From Desulfovibrio piger ATCC 29098 (GTDB taxonomy: Bacteria; Desulfobacterota; Desulfovibrionia; Desulfovibrionales; Desulfovibrionaceae), in contig NZ_DS996355.1 of NCBI RefSeq assembly GCF_000156375.1, positions 355,862 to 419,861 on the forward strand: a stretch of 64,000 nucleotides of DNA, in the 5' to 3' direction. Of the stretch, positions 40,533 through 48,288 are shown in pieces. The notes beneath the pieces were generated by a model, which saw only the letters and a program-made list of their open reading frames with translations, ran no database searches and was not told the DNA's origin. The position numbers and the translations under genes are program-made. Positions within the stretch are counted from its first letter, which is position 1. Each line of letters starts with the position of its first letter.

Positions 40533-41330
40533 TTACAGCACCATTTTGCGCAGACGCTGGGAAAGCAGGTCGAACAGGGTCACCACCAGCACGATGATGG
40601 CCATGACCGCACAGGTCTGCTGGAAGTTGAAGCTGCGGAACAGTTCCCACAGCACCATGCCTATACCGCCGGCACCGACCATGCCCACCACCGTGGCAGA
40701 GCGTACGTTGGCTTCGAAGCGGTACAGGGAGTAGGATATCCAGAGGGGGAACACCTGGGGGATGACCCCGAAGATGATCTCTTCCAGAAAGCTGGCCCCC
40801 GTAGAACGGACGCCTTCCACCGGCGAGACCTCGATGGCCTCCACCGCCTCGGAAAAGAGCTTGGCCAGCGTGCCCGTGGTGTGCACCCAAAGGGCCAGCA
40901 CACCGGCAAAGGGGCCAAGGCCCACGGCGACCACGAACATCATGGCAAAGACCATCTCGTTGATGGCGCGGGCCGCGTCCATGAGACGGCGCACCGGCTG
41001 GCAGATCCACCAGGGGGCGATATTCTCGGAAGACATGATGCCCAGCGGCACCGCACAGATGACCGCCAGCAAGGTGCCCCAGATCGCCACATGCAGGGTG
41101 ACGATCATTTCTTCCACATACATGCGCCAGTCCGTGAAGTCCGGCGGGAAGAAATCGGATATCAGGGTAAGGATGTTGCCGCCCTGCTCCACCAGCGCCA
41201 TGGGCTTCATCTCGGCGCCGCGCCAAGCCCAGGCCAACATGGCCAGGACAAGGCCCCAGATGACCAGGCGGAAGATCTCGGCGCGCAGATCGCGCGGCGG
41301 CTGCAGGGCCATTTTCATTTCAGCTTCCAT
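40533..41330 (-). CDS. phnE: Phosphonate ABC transporter permease
   Basis: A 265-residue inner-membrane permease with about six helices. The conserved loop includes [20 protein letters not shown] (about 147-166), the EAA-type contact for the ATPase PhnC, and the later [15 protein letters not shown] segment. AAGGA lies upstream of ATG 41330. It starts 30 bases after phnD and ends 1 base before the DUF1045 gene. Confidence 0.94.
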   Translation of the reverse strand: MEAEMKMALQPPRDLRAEIFRLVIWGLVLAMLAWAWRGAEMKPMALVEQGGNILTLISDFFPPDFTDWRMYVEEMIVTLHVAIWGTLLAVICAVPLGIMSSENIAPWWICQPVRRLMDAARAINEMVFAMMFVVAVGLGPFAGVLALWVHTTGTLAKLFSEAVEAIEVSPVEGVRSTGASFLEEIIFGVIPQVFPLWISYSLYRFEANVRSATVVGMVGAGGIGMVLWELFRSFNFQQTCAVMAIIVLVVTLFDLLSQRLRKMVL

Positions 41331-41360
41331 AACGATGCGTTCCTTGTGCCCTGTCCCCGC

Positions 41361-42329
41361 TTACTTGCCGAGTTCGGCCAGCTTGCGTTCGATCTCGGCG
41401 ATCTTGGCGGCCTTTTCCTTGGCATCCATATCCTTGTTGCCTTCCAGCACCGTCTTGGCACGGAACAGCTCCAGCTGGCGCAGCGGGATCAGCTGGCTGT
41501 TGTCGGACTTGATGAAGGGGCCCCACTGCAGGGCGGTCAGGATCTTGCGGGCCTGCTCCACGTTCTCGCCCTTCACGCCGTAGCTGAAGATGAAGTCCGT
41601 GATCTTTTTCTTGGTCTCGTCAGGCAGGTCCTTGCGCCAGACCAGGGGATCGCTGGGGATAAGAGGAGACTTCCAGATCACGCGCAGTTCCTTAGCCTTT
41701 TCGGGAGCGGTGATAGCCAGGCGGGCCAGTCCTTCGTTGTTGCAGGTCGCCACGTCCACGGTATTGTTGGCCACGGAGAGCGCATTGGCCTCGTGGTTGG
41801 CGGACACGGTACGGGCGAAGATCTTCTGGGGATCCTTGCCGTTTTTGGCAAAGACGTAATAGCCGGGCACCAGGAAGCCGGACGTGGAGTTGGGATCGCC
41901 ATTGCTGAAGCTCAGCTTGGAGGCCTGGGCAAACATGTCGTCGAGGTTCTGGAGCGGGCTCTTCTTGTTGACGATCAGGCAGGAGTAATAGCCCTTGCTG
42001 CCGTCAGGAGCGGTGGTCTGGGCAAAAACTTCGCCATTGGCGCGGTCCACCATCACCATGGCGCCCTTGTTGCCGATCCAGCTCAGGTCGACTTTTTTGA
42101 AGCGCATGCCTTCGATGACTCCGGCATAGTCACTGGCAAAAAAGGCTTTGACTTCCATGCCGAGGGCCTTGCTCATATCCTTGAGGAAAGGATCCCAAAG
42201 CACCTTGAGGTTCTGGCTGGCCTCGGTGGAGATGATGCCGAAATTGAGGGTCTGCTGGGCCTGGGCAGTCAACGCGCTGCCCAGCAGCATGGCAGAGACC
42301 AGCAGGCCGGAAAGAAGACGGGAAAACAT
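41361..42329 (-). CDS. phnD: Phosphonate-binding periplasmic protein
   Basis: A 322-residue solute-binding protein. A signal peptide covers residues 1-24, ending AQA. The mature start QTLNFGIISTEASQNL and the later KSPLQNLDDMFAQ and FSNGDPNSTSGFLVP segments fit the PhnD family, which binds 2-aminoethyl and alkyl phosphonates. The start has AAGGAG upstream. It lies 49 bases after phnC. Confidence 0.95.
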   Translation of the reverse strand: MFSRLLSGLLVSAMLLGSALTAQAQQTLNFGIISTEASQNLKVLWDPFLKDMSKALGMEVKAFFASDYAGVIEGMRFKKVDLSWIGNKGAMVMVDRANGEVFAQTTAPDGSKGYYSCLIVNKKSPLQNLDDMFAQASKLSFSNGDPNSTSGFLVPGYYVFAKNGKDPQKIFARTVSANHEANALSVANNTVDVATCNNEGLARLAITAPEKAKELRVIWKSPLIPSDPLVWRKDLPDETKKKITDFIFSYGVKGENVEQARKILTALQWGPFIKSDNSQLIPLRQLELFRAKTVLEGNKDMDAKEKAAKIAEIERKLAELGK

Positions 42330-42378
42330 GTATTTTCTCCTTGGATAAAATGGTGAGGCAAAGGGATCAGGATGAGCA

Positions 42379-43212
42379 CTAGGCAGCGCGGGACGTCTCG
42401 CGGACAGGGCTGCCGGGCAACGGCATCGTTTCCTGGGTATTGGTCTTGGCGGCAAAAAGCTCATCGCTTTCAGCGCCGTAGAGTTCCGCCAGGAACTGGG
42501 GCGTCAGACGTTCCGTGGGGCCGTCGTAGACGATCTCGCCCTTTTTCAGGGCCACGGTACGGGGGCAGAAACGCATGGCGTAGTCCACCTGGTGCAGGGT
42601 CACCACAACGGTGAGGTCATCCTTCTGGTTGAGGTCACGCAGGGTCTGCATGACATTGCGGGCCGATTCGGGGTCCAGCGAGGCGATGGGCTCGTCAGCC
42701 AGCAGCACGCGGGCACGCTGCACCAGGGCACGGGCGATGGCGGCACGCTGCTGCTGCCCGCCGGAAAGGGTACCGGTGCGCTGCCAGGCCTTTTCCCCGA
42801 TCCCCACACGGGACAGGGCCCTGAGGGCCAGCTCTTTGTCATCCGTATGGAAAGCGCCGGTCAGGCTGCGCCACAGGCTGGTACGGGCCAAAGCCCCCAG
42901 CATGACATTGCGGGCCACGCTCATGCGCTCCACCAGGTTGAACTGCTGGAAGATCATGCCGATACCGGCGCGGATACGTCGGATGTCCCGGCTGATGAAG
43001 CCGTTTTTCTGCACGATCTCGCTATCGACCCGCACCAGGCTCTCGCCCTTGTCCGCGGCGGTCAGACCGCAGATGTGGCGCATGAGCGTGGATTTGCCGG
43101 AACCGGAAGAGCCGATGAGGGCCACCATCTCTCCCGGGGCCACATGCAGGTTGATGTGGGAAAGACCTTTGCTGCTGCCGAACGTTTTATTGAGATTGCT
43201 GATGTGGATCAT
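42379..43212 (-). CDS. phnC: Phosphonate ABC transporter ATP-binding protein
   Basis: A 277-residue ABC ATPase, first gene of the operon. Walker A GSSGSGKS, the Q-loop IFQQFNLV, signature LSGGQQQRAAIARA and Walker B VLLADEPIASLD are intact. I start at MIHISNLNKTF (43212), preceded by GGGAG. An upstream in-frame stretch includes the regulatory inverted repeat and is not coding in my view. Confidence 0.95.
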   Translation of the reverse strand: MIHISNLNKTFGSSKGLSHINLHVAPGEMVALIGSSGSGKSTLMRHICGLTAADKGESLVRVDSEIVQKNGFISRDIRRIRAGIGMIFQQFNLVERMSVARNVMLGALARTSLWRSLTGAFHTDDKELALRALSRVGIGEKAWQRTGTLSGGQQQRAAIARALVQRARVLLADEPIASLDPESARNVMQTLRDLNQKDDLTVVVTLHQVDYAMRFCPRTVALKKGEIVYDGPTERLTPQFLAELYGAESDELFAAKTNTQETMPLPGSPVRETSRAA

Positions 43213-43264
43213 GCGAATGCTCCCGTTGAAGTTGACTGGCTCACAATGGGCGAAACGCATGGCG

Positions 43265-43312
43265 AAACGGTGACGCGTCCATGATGAAAGCCCAACGTTT
43301 GCGTCACCGTTT
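43265..43312. promoter_or_regulatory. 12-bp inverted repeat upstream of phnC, candidate operator
   Basis: AAACGGTGACGC (43265-43276) is the exact reverse complement of GCGTCACCGTTT (43301-43312), with 24 bases between. A related GTGACGGTT occurs at about 43325. The position, 53-100 bases before the phnC start, suits a regulator site such as a PhnF-type or Pho-type protein. I could not define convincing -35 and -10 boxes. Confidence 0.5.
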
Positions 43313-43362
43313 GCAAGAGGGAATGTGACGGTTCGGAAGCATCCCCTGTACCCTCCAACGAC

Positions 43363-43400
43363 AAAAGGCATCCTTCCACGAAGGGAGGGATGCCTTTTGT
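43363..43400 (-). terminator. Terminator after the small zinc-ribbon gene
   Basis: AAAAGGCATCC and GGATGCCTTTT arms with a short loop and a flanking T run on both strands. On the minus strand it separates gene 43429-43674 from the phn operon, so phnC must have its own promoter. Confidence 0.85.
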
Positions 43401-43428
43401 TTTCAGTCAGATAAAAGAAGCTTCAGAT

Positions 43429-43674
43429 TTACCAGCGGCTGGGATCGCGGCATTCCTGCCGCCCGAAGGTGCAGACGCCGCACATGTCTGAACTGTCAAC
43501 GAAACGGCCGTCTGCAGTATAAAAATCGACCACAGGGCCATGCCCGCAGATGACGCACCGGCGCTCATAATCCGGGCAGGCCCGATACAGGGGCGGAAGA
43601 TCCGGGCTGCCTGCCATCATCTTTTCCACAGAAACACGCGTGAATTCCGGCTGGGACATGATGCTTTCGAACAT
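43429..43674 (-). CDS. Small zinc-ribbon-like protein
   Basis: An 81-residue protein with paired cysteines CVIC and CGVC plus a further Cys in FGRQEC, suggesting a structural zinc site around residues 40-75. The function is unknown. An internal ATG at 43659 is an alternative start. It begins 1 base after the stop of the upstream zinc-ribbon gene, so the two are probably co-translated. A terminator lies 29 bases downstream. Confidence 0.65.
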   Translation of the reverse strand: MFESIMSQPEFTRVSVEKMMAGSPDLPPLYRACPDYERRCVICGHGPVVDFYTADGRFVDSSDMCGVCTFGRQECRDPSRW

Positions 43675-43675
43675 A

Positions 43676-44083
43676 TCAGAAAAAGCTACGCCGCAAAGGA
43701 CGGTTCATGTTCTGGGGGACGAACTGACAGCGGGAAAGGCCAAAGCATTCGGAACGCTCGCCGCAGGGAAGACGCGATGCCGTCAGGTGCATGCGCGGGC
43801 AGGTGGCCAGGATCCCCTGGTCCAGCATATCCTGCCAGCGGGACTCCACAAGCTGCACCGGCACACGCACCGGTTCCACGGGCCTGGAAGGACGGGCCTC
43901 CCTGCTCGTCCGGCCTCGGTTTTCTCCTGTCCTGGGGATTCTCCGGCTGTTTCTGGCCGACGCTTTTTCCCGGTTCATGCGCCGTTCCTTCTGGCATTGG
44001 GGGCAGATATGCCCACGGGGCCCGGGAGCAATGAAAGAACGACCACAACGGGTGCAAATGACGGGACAAAATGAGGAAATCAT
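43676..44083 (-). CDS. Zinc-ribbon protein with basic linker
   Basis: A 135-residue protein starting MISSFCPVICTRCGRSF. An N-terminal zinc ribbon (CTRC then CPQC) leads to a long basic and polar stretch (about 35-75). The C-terminal part has several further cysteines and the phrase ATCPRMHLTASRLPCGERSEC. I chose ATG 44083 because GGGAGG precedes it; the frame is open back to 44395 but has no family character there. Its role is unknown. It probably forms an operon with the smaller zinc-ribbon gene. Confidence 0.65.
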   Translation of the reverse strand: MISSFCPVICTRCGRSFIAPGPRGHICPQCQKERRMNREKASARNSRRIPRTGENRGRTSREARPSRPVEPVRVPVQLVESRWQDMLDQGILATCPRMHLTASRLPCGERSECFGLSRCQFVPQNMNRPLRRSFF

Positions 44084-44401
44084 GCGCCACCTCCCTGAAA
44101 GGGGCTGGGTGCCGGACAGGATCGAGCAAGGAGGACAAAAGACGGCATCTTGCCGCCGGTCTGCTTCCTGCCCGGATGTGCTTTCAGACTGCCCTGTCCT
44201 TTCGTCAACGCTGTGAGCGCCCGGTGACAATTCAGCTCCATGTGCAGCAAGGTGGGCAACTCTTTTCAAACCTTTTCCCATGCGCCCTCTCCAGCCAGTC
44301 TTCGTCTCCCGGAAGAGCCGCGCAGCAACCTTCCCCAGAAAAGCCAAACCATCGGCATCCTTCCTGTCATCGTGCCGTCCACCTGCCGCAGCCACCGGAC
44401 A

Positions 44402-44431
44402 TAAAAAAAGAGCCGGAGCGATCTCCGGCTC
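44402..44431 (-). terminator. Rho-independent terminator of the PPK2 gene
   Basis: On the minus strand GAGCCGGAG, loop ATCG, CTCCGGCTC are followed by seven T. Confidence 0.9.
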
Positions 44432-44456
44432 GTTGTATCCAAGCGTTGCAAAGAAG

Positions 44457-45953
44457 CTATCCGCGCAGGGCGCGCTTCAGGGCATCCCTGTAGATGCGCA
44501 GGACCATCAGACGGGCATATTTCTTGTTCTCCGCAGGGACCACATGCCAGGGGGCATCTTCCGTGCTGGTACGCAGGAACATCTCGTCCGCGGCACGGGC
44601 ATATTCGGGCCACTTGTCACGGTTCCGCCAGTCTTCATCGGTGATCTTGTAGCGTTTCCACGGAATGGCCTCACGCTCCCGGAAACGCCGCAGCTGTTCC
44701 TCCGGCGAGATGTGCAGCCAGAACTTGAGCAATATATTGCCGTTGTTGGTCAGCTGATGCTCAAAATGATTGATCTCGGCATAGGCACGAGCCCAGTCTT
44801 CCTTGGGGGTCAGCTTTTCCACGCGTTCCACCAGGACACGGCCGTACCAGGAGCGGTCATAGATGGTGATGAAACCGGCACGGGGGATGTGCCGCCAAAA
44901 ACGCCACAGGTAGTGGTGCGCCAGCTCTTCATCTGAAGGCGCGCTGATGGGGATGACGCGCGTGATACGGGCGTCCGTCCCGGCCGTGAGGCGCCGGATG
45001 GCTCCCCCTTTGCCGGCGGCATCCCAGCCTTCGAAGATGAGGGTGGACGAGATGCCTTTTTTGTATGCCCGGTACGAGAGCTGGTAGATCTCCTTCTGCA
45101 GGCGCTTCAGCTCTTTCTGGTAATGCTCGGGAGCCTGCACGCTGGAAAGGTCGATGGCATCCAGGGTGGAGACCAGGGATTCACGGGCATCTTCTTCCAC
45201 TTCGGGCACGGATTCCAGCACCTTGAGGCGGGCGGCGCGGGCATCATGTGCGGCAATGGTCCGCTCGATACCTGCGATGATGGCTTTCACCACAGACAGG
45301 TTGCGGAAATTGGGATCCGCGGCGTCGATGATGCTCCAGGGAGCGTTGTCCCGGTCTGTCAGCATGATGGCCCGGGACGCGGCGCTGACCATGCCATCGT
45401 AATCCGCGGCGATCTTCTTGTCGGACGGCGAAAAATGCACCAGGGCCCGGTTCTCCTGCCGCTCTTTGAGCGCACGGGCATGGTCCTTTTTATTGAGATG
45501 GAGCCAGAGCTTGATGATGGCCATCCCGGATTCCGCCAACCCGGATTCCAGGGCCTGCCAGCGGTGCATGCTGGCGGTGAACTCGTTTTCCCCCACATCC
45601 TTGCAACAGCGCTGCCGCATGGCCTCACCGTACCAGCCATCGTAAAAGACCGCCGTCTGTCCGGCAGCCGGAAGCTGGCGCCAGAAACGCCAGGGCCAGG
45701 GGCGGGCCTTTTCTTCGTCGGTCACCAGCCAGAAAACATGGTTCTGCACATGCTTGCTGTCCATCCATTCCGACAGGAGGTTGATGATGGCGCCGCGTCC
45801 GGAACCGACCAGGCCGGCCACCGTGATCAGGACAGGGATCTTGCGCTCGATGCACTGCAACTGCGCATTGAAAAGACGCATGCGCAGCTGGGGGGCTTTT
45901 TCTTCAAACTCTTTGTTACTGCATGCTCTGCCAAGGGCTGCCGATTCAAACAT
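44457..45953 (-). CDS. Two-domain PPK2 polyphosphate kinase (probable polyphosphate:AMP phosphotransferase)
   Basis: A 498-residue protein made of two PPK2 domains. The N-terminal domain has an altered Walker A, GLVGSGRGA (47-55), where the Lys is replaced by Arg. The C-terminal domain has the intact GWDAAGKGG (309-317) and RSWYGRVLVERVE lid region. Fused two-domain PPK2 enzymes are usually class II and phosphorylate AMP with polyphosphate, using only the C-terminal site. I prefer ATG 45953 with AAGG upstream; TTG 45962 is possible. It is a single-gene unit with its own terminator. Confidence 0.88.
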   Translation of the reverse strand: MFESAALGRACSNKEFEEKAPQLRMRLFNAQLQCIERKIPVLITVAGLVGSGRGAIINLLSEWMDSKHVQNHVFWLVTDEEKARPWPWRFWRQLPAAGQTAVFYDGWYGEAMRQRCCKDVGENEFTASMHRWQALESGLAESGMAIIKLWLHLNKKDHARALKERQENRALVHFSPSDKKIAADYDGMVSAASRAIMLTDRDNAPWSIIDAADPNFRNLSVVKAIIAGIERTIAAHDARAARLKVLESVPEVEEDARESLVSTLDAIDLSSVQAPEHYQKELKRLQKEIYQLSYRAYKKGISSTLIFEGWDAAGKGGAIRRLTAGTDARITRVIPISAPSDEELAHHYLWRFWRHIPRAGFITIYDRSWYGRVLVERVEKLTPKEDWARAYAEINHFEHQLTNNGNILLKFWLHISPEEQLRRFREREAIPWKRYKITDEDWRNRDKWPEYARAADEMFLRTSTEDAPWHVVPAENKKYARLMVLRIYRDALKRALRG

Positions 45954-46132
45954 AATATCCAACCTTGCTCAAAATGTTTGCACGGGAAGCGGACACACAG
46001 CTCCGGCACATTCCCGGCACTCCAGGATAGTCAACGCACATTCTGCTCCTGGAGTTTTGGGACAGCATAGCTTTTTTCTTCGGCTTCGTCAGCCCGCACG
46101 AGTGGGACCATCCTGAGAATCCTGCCTCCTTC

Positions 46133-46441
46133 CTAAGCAGATACCGGGATAGACGAGGCTCTTCGGAGCGGACGCCGTCTGCTCCGTCCACTTGCGGCAT
46201 GCTGCAAACGGCGAGGTCGTCCCCTATGCGGCTTTTCCTCCCATGCAGGAAACTGCCTGCGTTCCTGCCGTGTTGCATATATCCTTCCCACAGCCTGCAA
46301 CATATCCAGTTGCGTCTGGACATATTCCCGCGTCGTCAAAGGGCCGCCTTTTTGGCCCTGGGCTACAAGGATGCCAAGCTGTATGACGCACCTTTCCAGG
46401 ATGTCCACGAGCATCTTATCTTGTTTCACATCATCCCCCAT
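46133..46441 (-). CDS. Possible small hypothetical protein
   Basis: A 102-codon frame. Residues 1-65 read as a plausible helical protein (MGDDVKQDKMLVDILERC and so on), while the C-terminal 35 residues are Arg and Ser-rich. There is no clear ribosome site. It is divergent from the YecR-like gene. I do not recognise it, and it could be non-coding. The flanking bases 45954-46132 and 46442-46533 show no gene. Confidence 0.35.
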   Translation of the reverse strand: MGDDVKQDKMLVDILERCVIQLGILVAQGQKGGPLTTREYVQTQLDMLQAVGRIYATRQERRQFPAWEEKPHRGRPRRLQHAASGRSRRRPLRRASSIPVSA

Positions 46442-46533
46442 CGCAGTATGCGATCACCTTTACATCTGCCTTGAAAGATAATCTGTCCAAAGATCCTTCC
46501 AAAAGACGGAATTATCTGTTCCGGAGTTAAAAG

Positions 46534-47004
46534 ATGATACGAACGCAACTCTTCAGATTCCCTAGCACCCTTCCCCAAATAATGAGTAAAATAAAGTGCA
46601 TATATAATTATATACATAAAGGAGTGAAAAAACTGTTACTTGTTTGTCTACTTCTAAGCGTATCTTTAGGAGCTAGATGTGCCCAAAAAGTTCATAAGGA
46701 CTGGTTTGCTCATGATGGAAGCCGTTCTGATGCCATTGTAAAATTGGCTATCACGTGGAATCCTGCAATGGAAATACCGCAGGCAGATCGTGAACAAGCA
46801 GACGCCTTGGCAGCGGCAAAGTGTAGAGTATGGGGATATACCGGAGCGGAACCGTTCGGCTCTATTGTACAGCGCTGTACTCAAATGGGGCACAATGGAT
46901 ACTCTGTTGTTTGTTACCAGATGCAAGCTGAAGTCACCTATCAGTGTCTAGGTAATCCCGGGCAAAATCAGCCTGAGCCAGTAGGTAAATCCATCAAACC
47001 ATAA
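46534..47004 (+). CDS. YecR-like exported protein
   Basis: A frame of 156 codons. A hydrophobic segment (KKLLLVCLLLSVSLG, about residues 32-46) precedes a domain with DWFAHDGSRSDAIVKLAITW, then QADALAAAKCRVWGYTGAEPFG and two later Cys, matching YecR-family lipoproteins. The Cys after SLGAR is not in a normal lipobox because Arg precedes it. ATG 46534 has GGAG at a good distance but gives a long leader; GTG 46624 would give a normal signal peptide but has AAAGGA touching it. GC content is lower than its neighbours, hinting at transfer. Confidence 0.6.
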   Translation: MIRTQLFRFPSTLPQIMSKIKCIYNYIHKGVKKLLLVCLLLSVSLGARCAQKVHKDWFAHDGSRSDAIVKLAITWNPAMEIPQADREQADALAAAKCRVWGYTGAEPFGSIVQRCTQMGHNGYSVVCYQMQAEVTYQCLGNPGQNQPEPVGKSIKP

Positions 47005-47111
47005 TAGGCAACCGGAGGGCATATCCCAAAGACTTTACCGTCTTCATCCTGCCTTATCCAGGGGCCTTAGAAAAATATGCTCTATGACGGCAAAGGACTG
47101 TGTAACCCCGC

Positions 47112-47153
47112 GAAAAGAAAAGGCCCACGGTGCATTTTGGTGCACTGTGGGCC
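47112..47153 (-). terminator. Terminator next to the RNA gene remnant
   Basis: On the minus strand GGCCCACAGTGCA, a 6-base loop and TGCACCGTGGGCC form a 13-bp stem (one G-T pair), followed by TTTTCTTTTC. It lies 17 bases beyond the CCA of the RNA-like 3' end, as expected of the native terminator of that RNA gene. Confidence 0.85.
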
Positions 47154-47170
47154 TCTGGGACATGCGCTGA

Positions 47171-47186
47171 TGGTGGAGGCGGGGGA
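47171..47186 (-). other. 3' end of a tmRNA (or tRNA) gene, probable attachment site
   Basis: On the minus strand the 16 bases TCCCCCGCCTCCACCA look like the last part of a tmRNA, with acceptor strand and CCA. The rest of the RNA does not continue upstream. This is the pattern left when an element integrates at the 3' end of an RNA gene and displaces its body to the far junction. Confidence 0.55.
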
Positions 47187-47354
47187 CATAGAACAACATG
47201 CTTAACTATTTATAATACAAGAATATCTTTAAAATATATCAAATTCGATACCCCCGAATGTACCCCGTCTCTTTGCCCGCTATACGGGTTCAACTCCCCT
47301 GCCCCCTTCGAAGGAAGAAACTGTGATCGAAATGAGCGAAAAATTTTTTTCAGC

Positions 47355-47384
47355 GCTCAAATTTCGATTTTAAGCCCATAAAAA
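47355..47384 (+). repeat. Intergenic repeat, copy B
   Basis: Matches copy A (21504-21533, minus strand) at 28 of 30 bases, with the GATTTTAAGCCC core identical. Part of this core also recurs in the palindrome at 21431-21480. Confidence 0.6.
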
Positions 47385-47540
47385 AATTTTTCTGCAACGT
47401 GGTATGGAAAAATACGAAAAACTCCCTAGAACGAAAATATGGAGCGCTTTGACGAAATGGGCTTTTTTTAGTTCTGGGAATTTCCCAAAAGGGACTTCTG
47501 CGGGTCAAAAGCGCCTTAAGCACAGACTCCCCATGGCGTG

Positions 47541-47580
47541 TTGACAGAATTGATAAAATATGTACTTATATCTGTACAAA
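47541..47580 (+). promoter_or_regulatory. Promoter and probable YefM operator
   Basis: TTGACA at 47541-47546 with AT-rich -10 candidates around 47562-47571. Two copies of the TGTAC core, TGTAC at 47561 and TGTACA at 47573, fit the TGTACA half-sites that YefM binds for autoregulation. Confidence 0.6.
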
Positions 47581-47591
47581 AGGAGGCGCAT

Positions 47592-47846
47592 ATGTCGCAG
47601 GCCATCACCTACACCGAGGCACGGCAGAACCTTGCAGAAACCATGAACCGGGTTTGTGACCACCACGAACCCGTCATCATCACGCGCCAGAAGTCTCCCT
47701 CCGTGGTACTGATGTCCCTGGAGGACTACAACGCCATCATGGAAACAGCCTACCTGCTGCGTTCCCCGGCCAATGCCGCCCGGTTGCGGGAAGCATTGCA
47801 CGCCGCTGACGCGGGCAAGACGGTACAGCATGACCTTGAGGACTGA
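47592..47846 (+). CDS. yefM: YefM/Phd-type antitoxin
   Basis: An 84-residue antitoxin. The N-terminal DNA-binding part reads ITYTEARQNLAETMNRVCDHHEPVIITRQKSPSVVLMSLEDYNAI, with the family look of Phd/YefM. The C-terminal tail is helical and acidic and should cover the toxin. A GGAGG precedes ATG 47592. The toxin gene begins 2 bases downstream. Confidence 0.93.
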   Translation: MSQAITYTEARQNLAETMNRVCDHHEPVIITRQKSPSVVLMSLEDYNAIMETAYLLRSPANAARLREALHAADAGKTVQHDLED

Positions 47847-47848
47847 CC

Positions 47849-48109
47849 ATGCTGCTGACCTGGACGCCCCAAGCGTGGGAAGATTATCTGTACTGGCAGG
47901 TGACCGACAAACGGACAGTGAAGCGCATCAATGAGCTGCTGCGTGATGCGCTCCGCAATCCGTTTGAAGGCCTTGGCAAGCCGGAGCCGCTCCGCTTTGA
48001 CCTTGCGGGATGCTGGTCCCGCCGCATCAATCAGGAGGACCGCCTCGTGTATCGCCTTGACGAGCAGGGGGCGGCCCTGATCGTCCTCCAGTGCCGCTAC
48101 CACTACTGA
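47849..48109 (+). CDS. yoeB: YoeB-type mRNA interferase toxin
   Basis: An 86-residue RelE-superfamily toxin that cleaves mRNA on the ribosome. The sequence has LTWTPQAWEDYLYWQ at the start, FEGLGKPEPLR near 40-50, the SRRINQEDRLVYRL core and the C-terminal CRYHY with catalytic His and Tyr. All key residues appear present, so it should be active if released from YefM. A terminator lies 52 bases on. Confidence 0.94.
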   Translation: MLLTWTPQAWEDYLYWQVTDKRTVKRINELLRDALRNPFEGLGKPEPLRFDLAGCWSRRINQEDRLVYRLDEQGAALIVLQCRYHY

Positions 48110-48160
48110 AGGTTTCGCCTTCGCTGTCTACCTGCGTTGACAAGCTCTTTTGTCTACGAG

Positions 48161-48192
48161 AGGCGGCTCTTCGGGGCCGCCTTCTTTTTTTC
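48161..48192 (+). terminator. Rho-independent terminator after yefM-yoeB
   Basis: AGGCGGC, an 8-base loop and GCCGCCT, followed by a run of T. Confidence 0.85.
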
Positions 48193-48288
48193 CTTCCTTC
48201 ACTTCTCCTCTCCCAGCCCATTGCCCCAGCCCAGCCGACATGGTAGCCTGCCGCTATCGTCAAGAATTATCCTGAGGGGGAAGATCAA

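Larger units (their letters stand above)
47005..47591. other. 587-base junction region without a protein gene
   Basis: It holds, in order, a minus-strand terminator (47112-47153), a tmRNA-like 3' end (47171-47186), an AT-rich stretch, a T-arm-like GGGTTCAACTCCC at about 47285, repeat copy B (47355-47384) and the yefM promoter. The sequence character changes here from core genome to prophage. Confidence 0.5.

Noticed and set aside
47283..47310. A T-arm-like sequence GGGTTCAACTCCC that hints at a tRNA end
   Set aside because: Only three base pairs of the arm form, and no acceptor, anticodon or D arm can be found around it.
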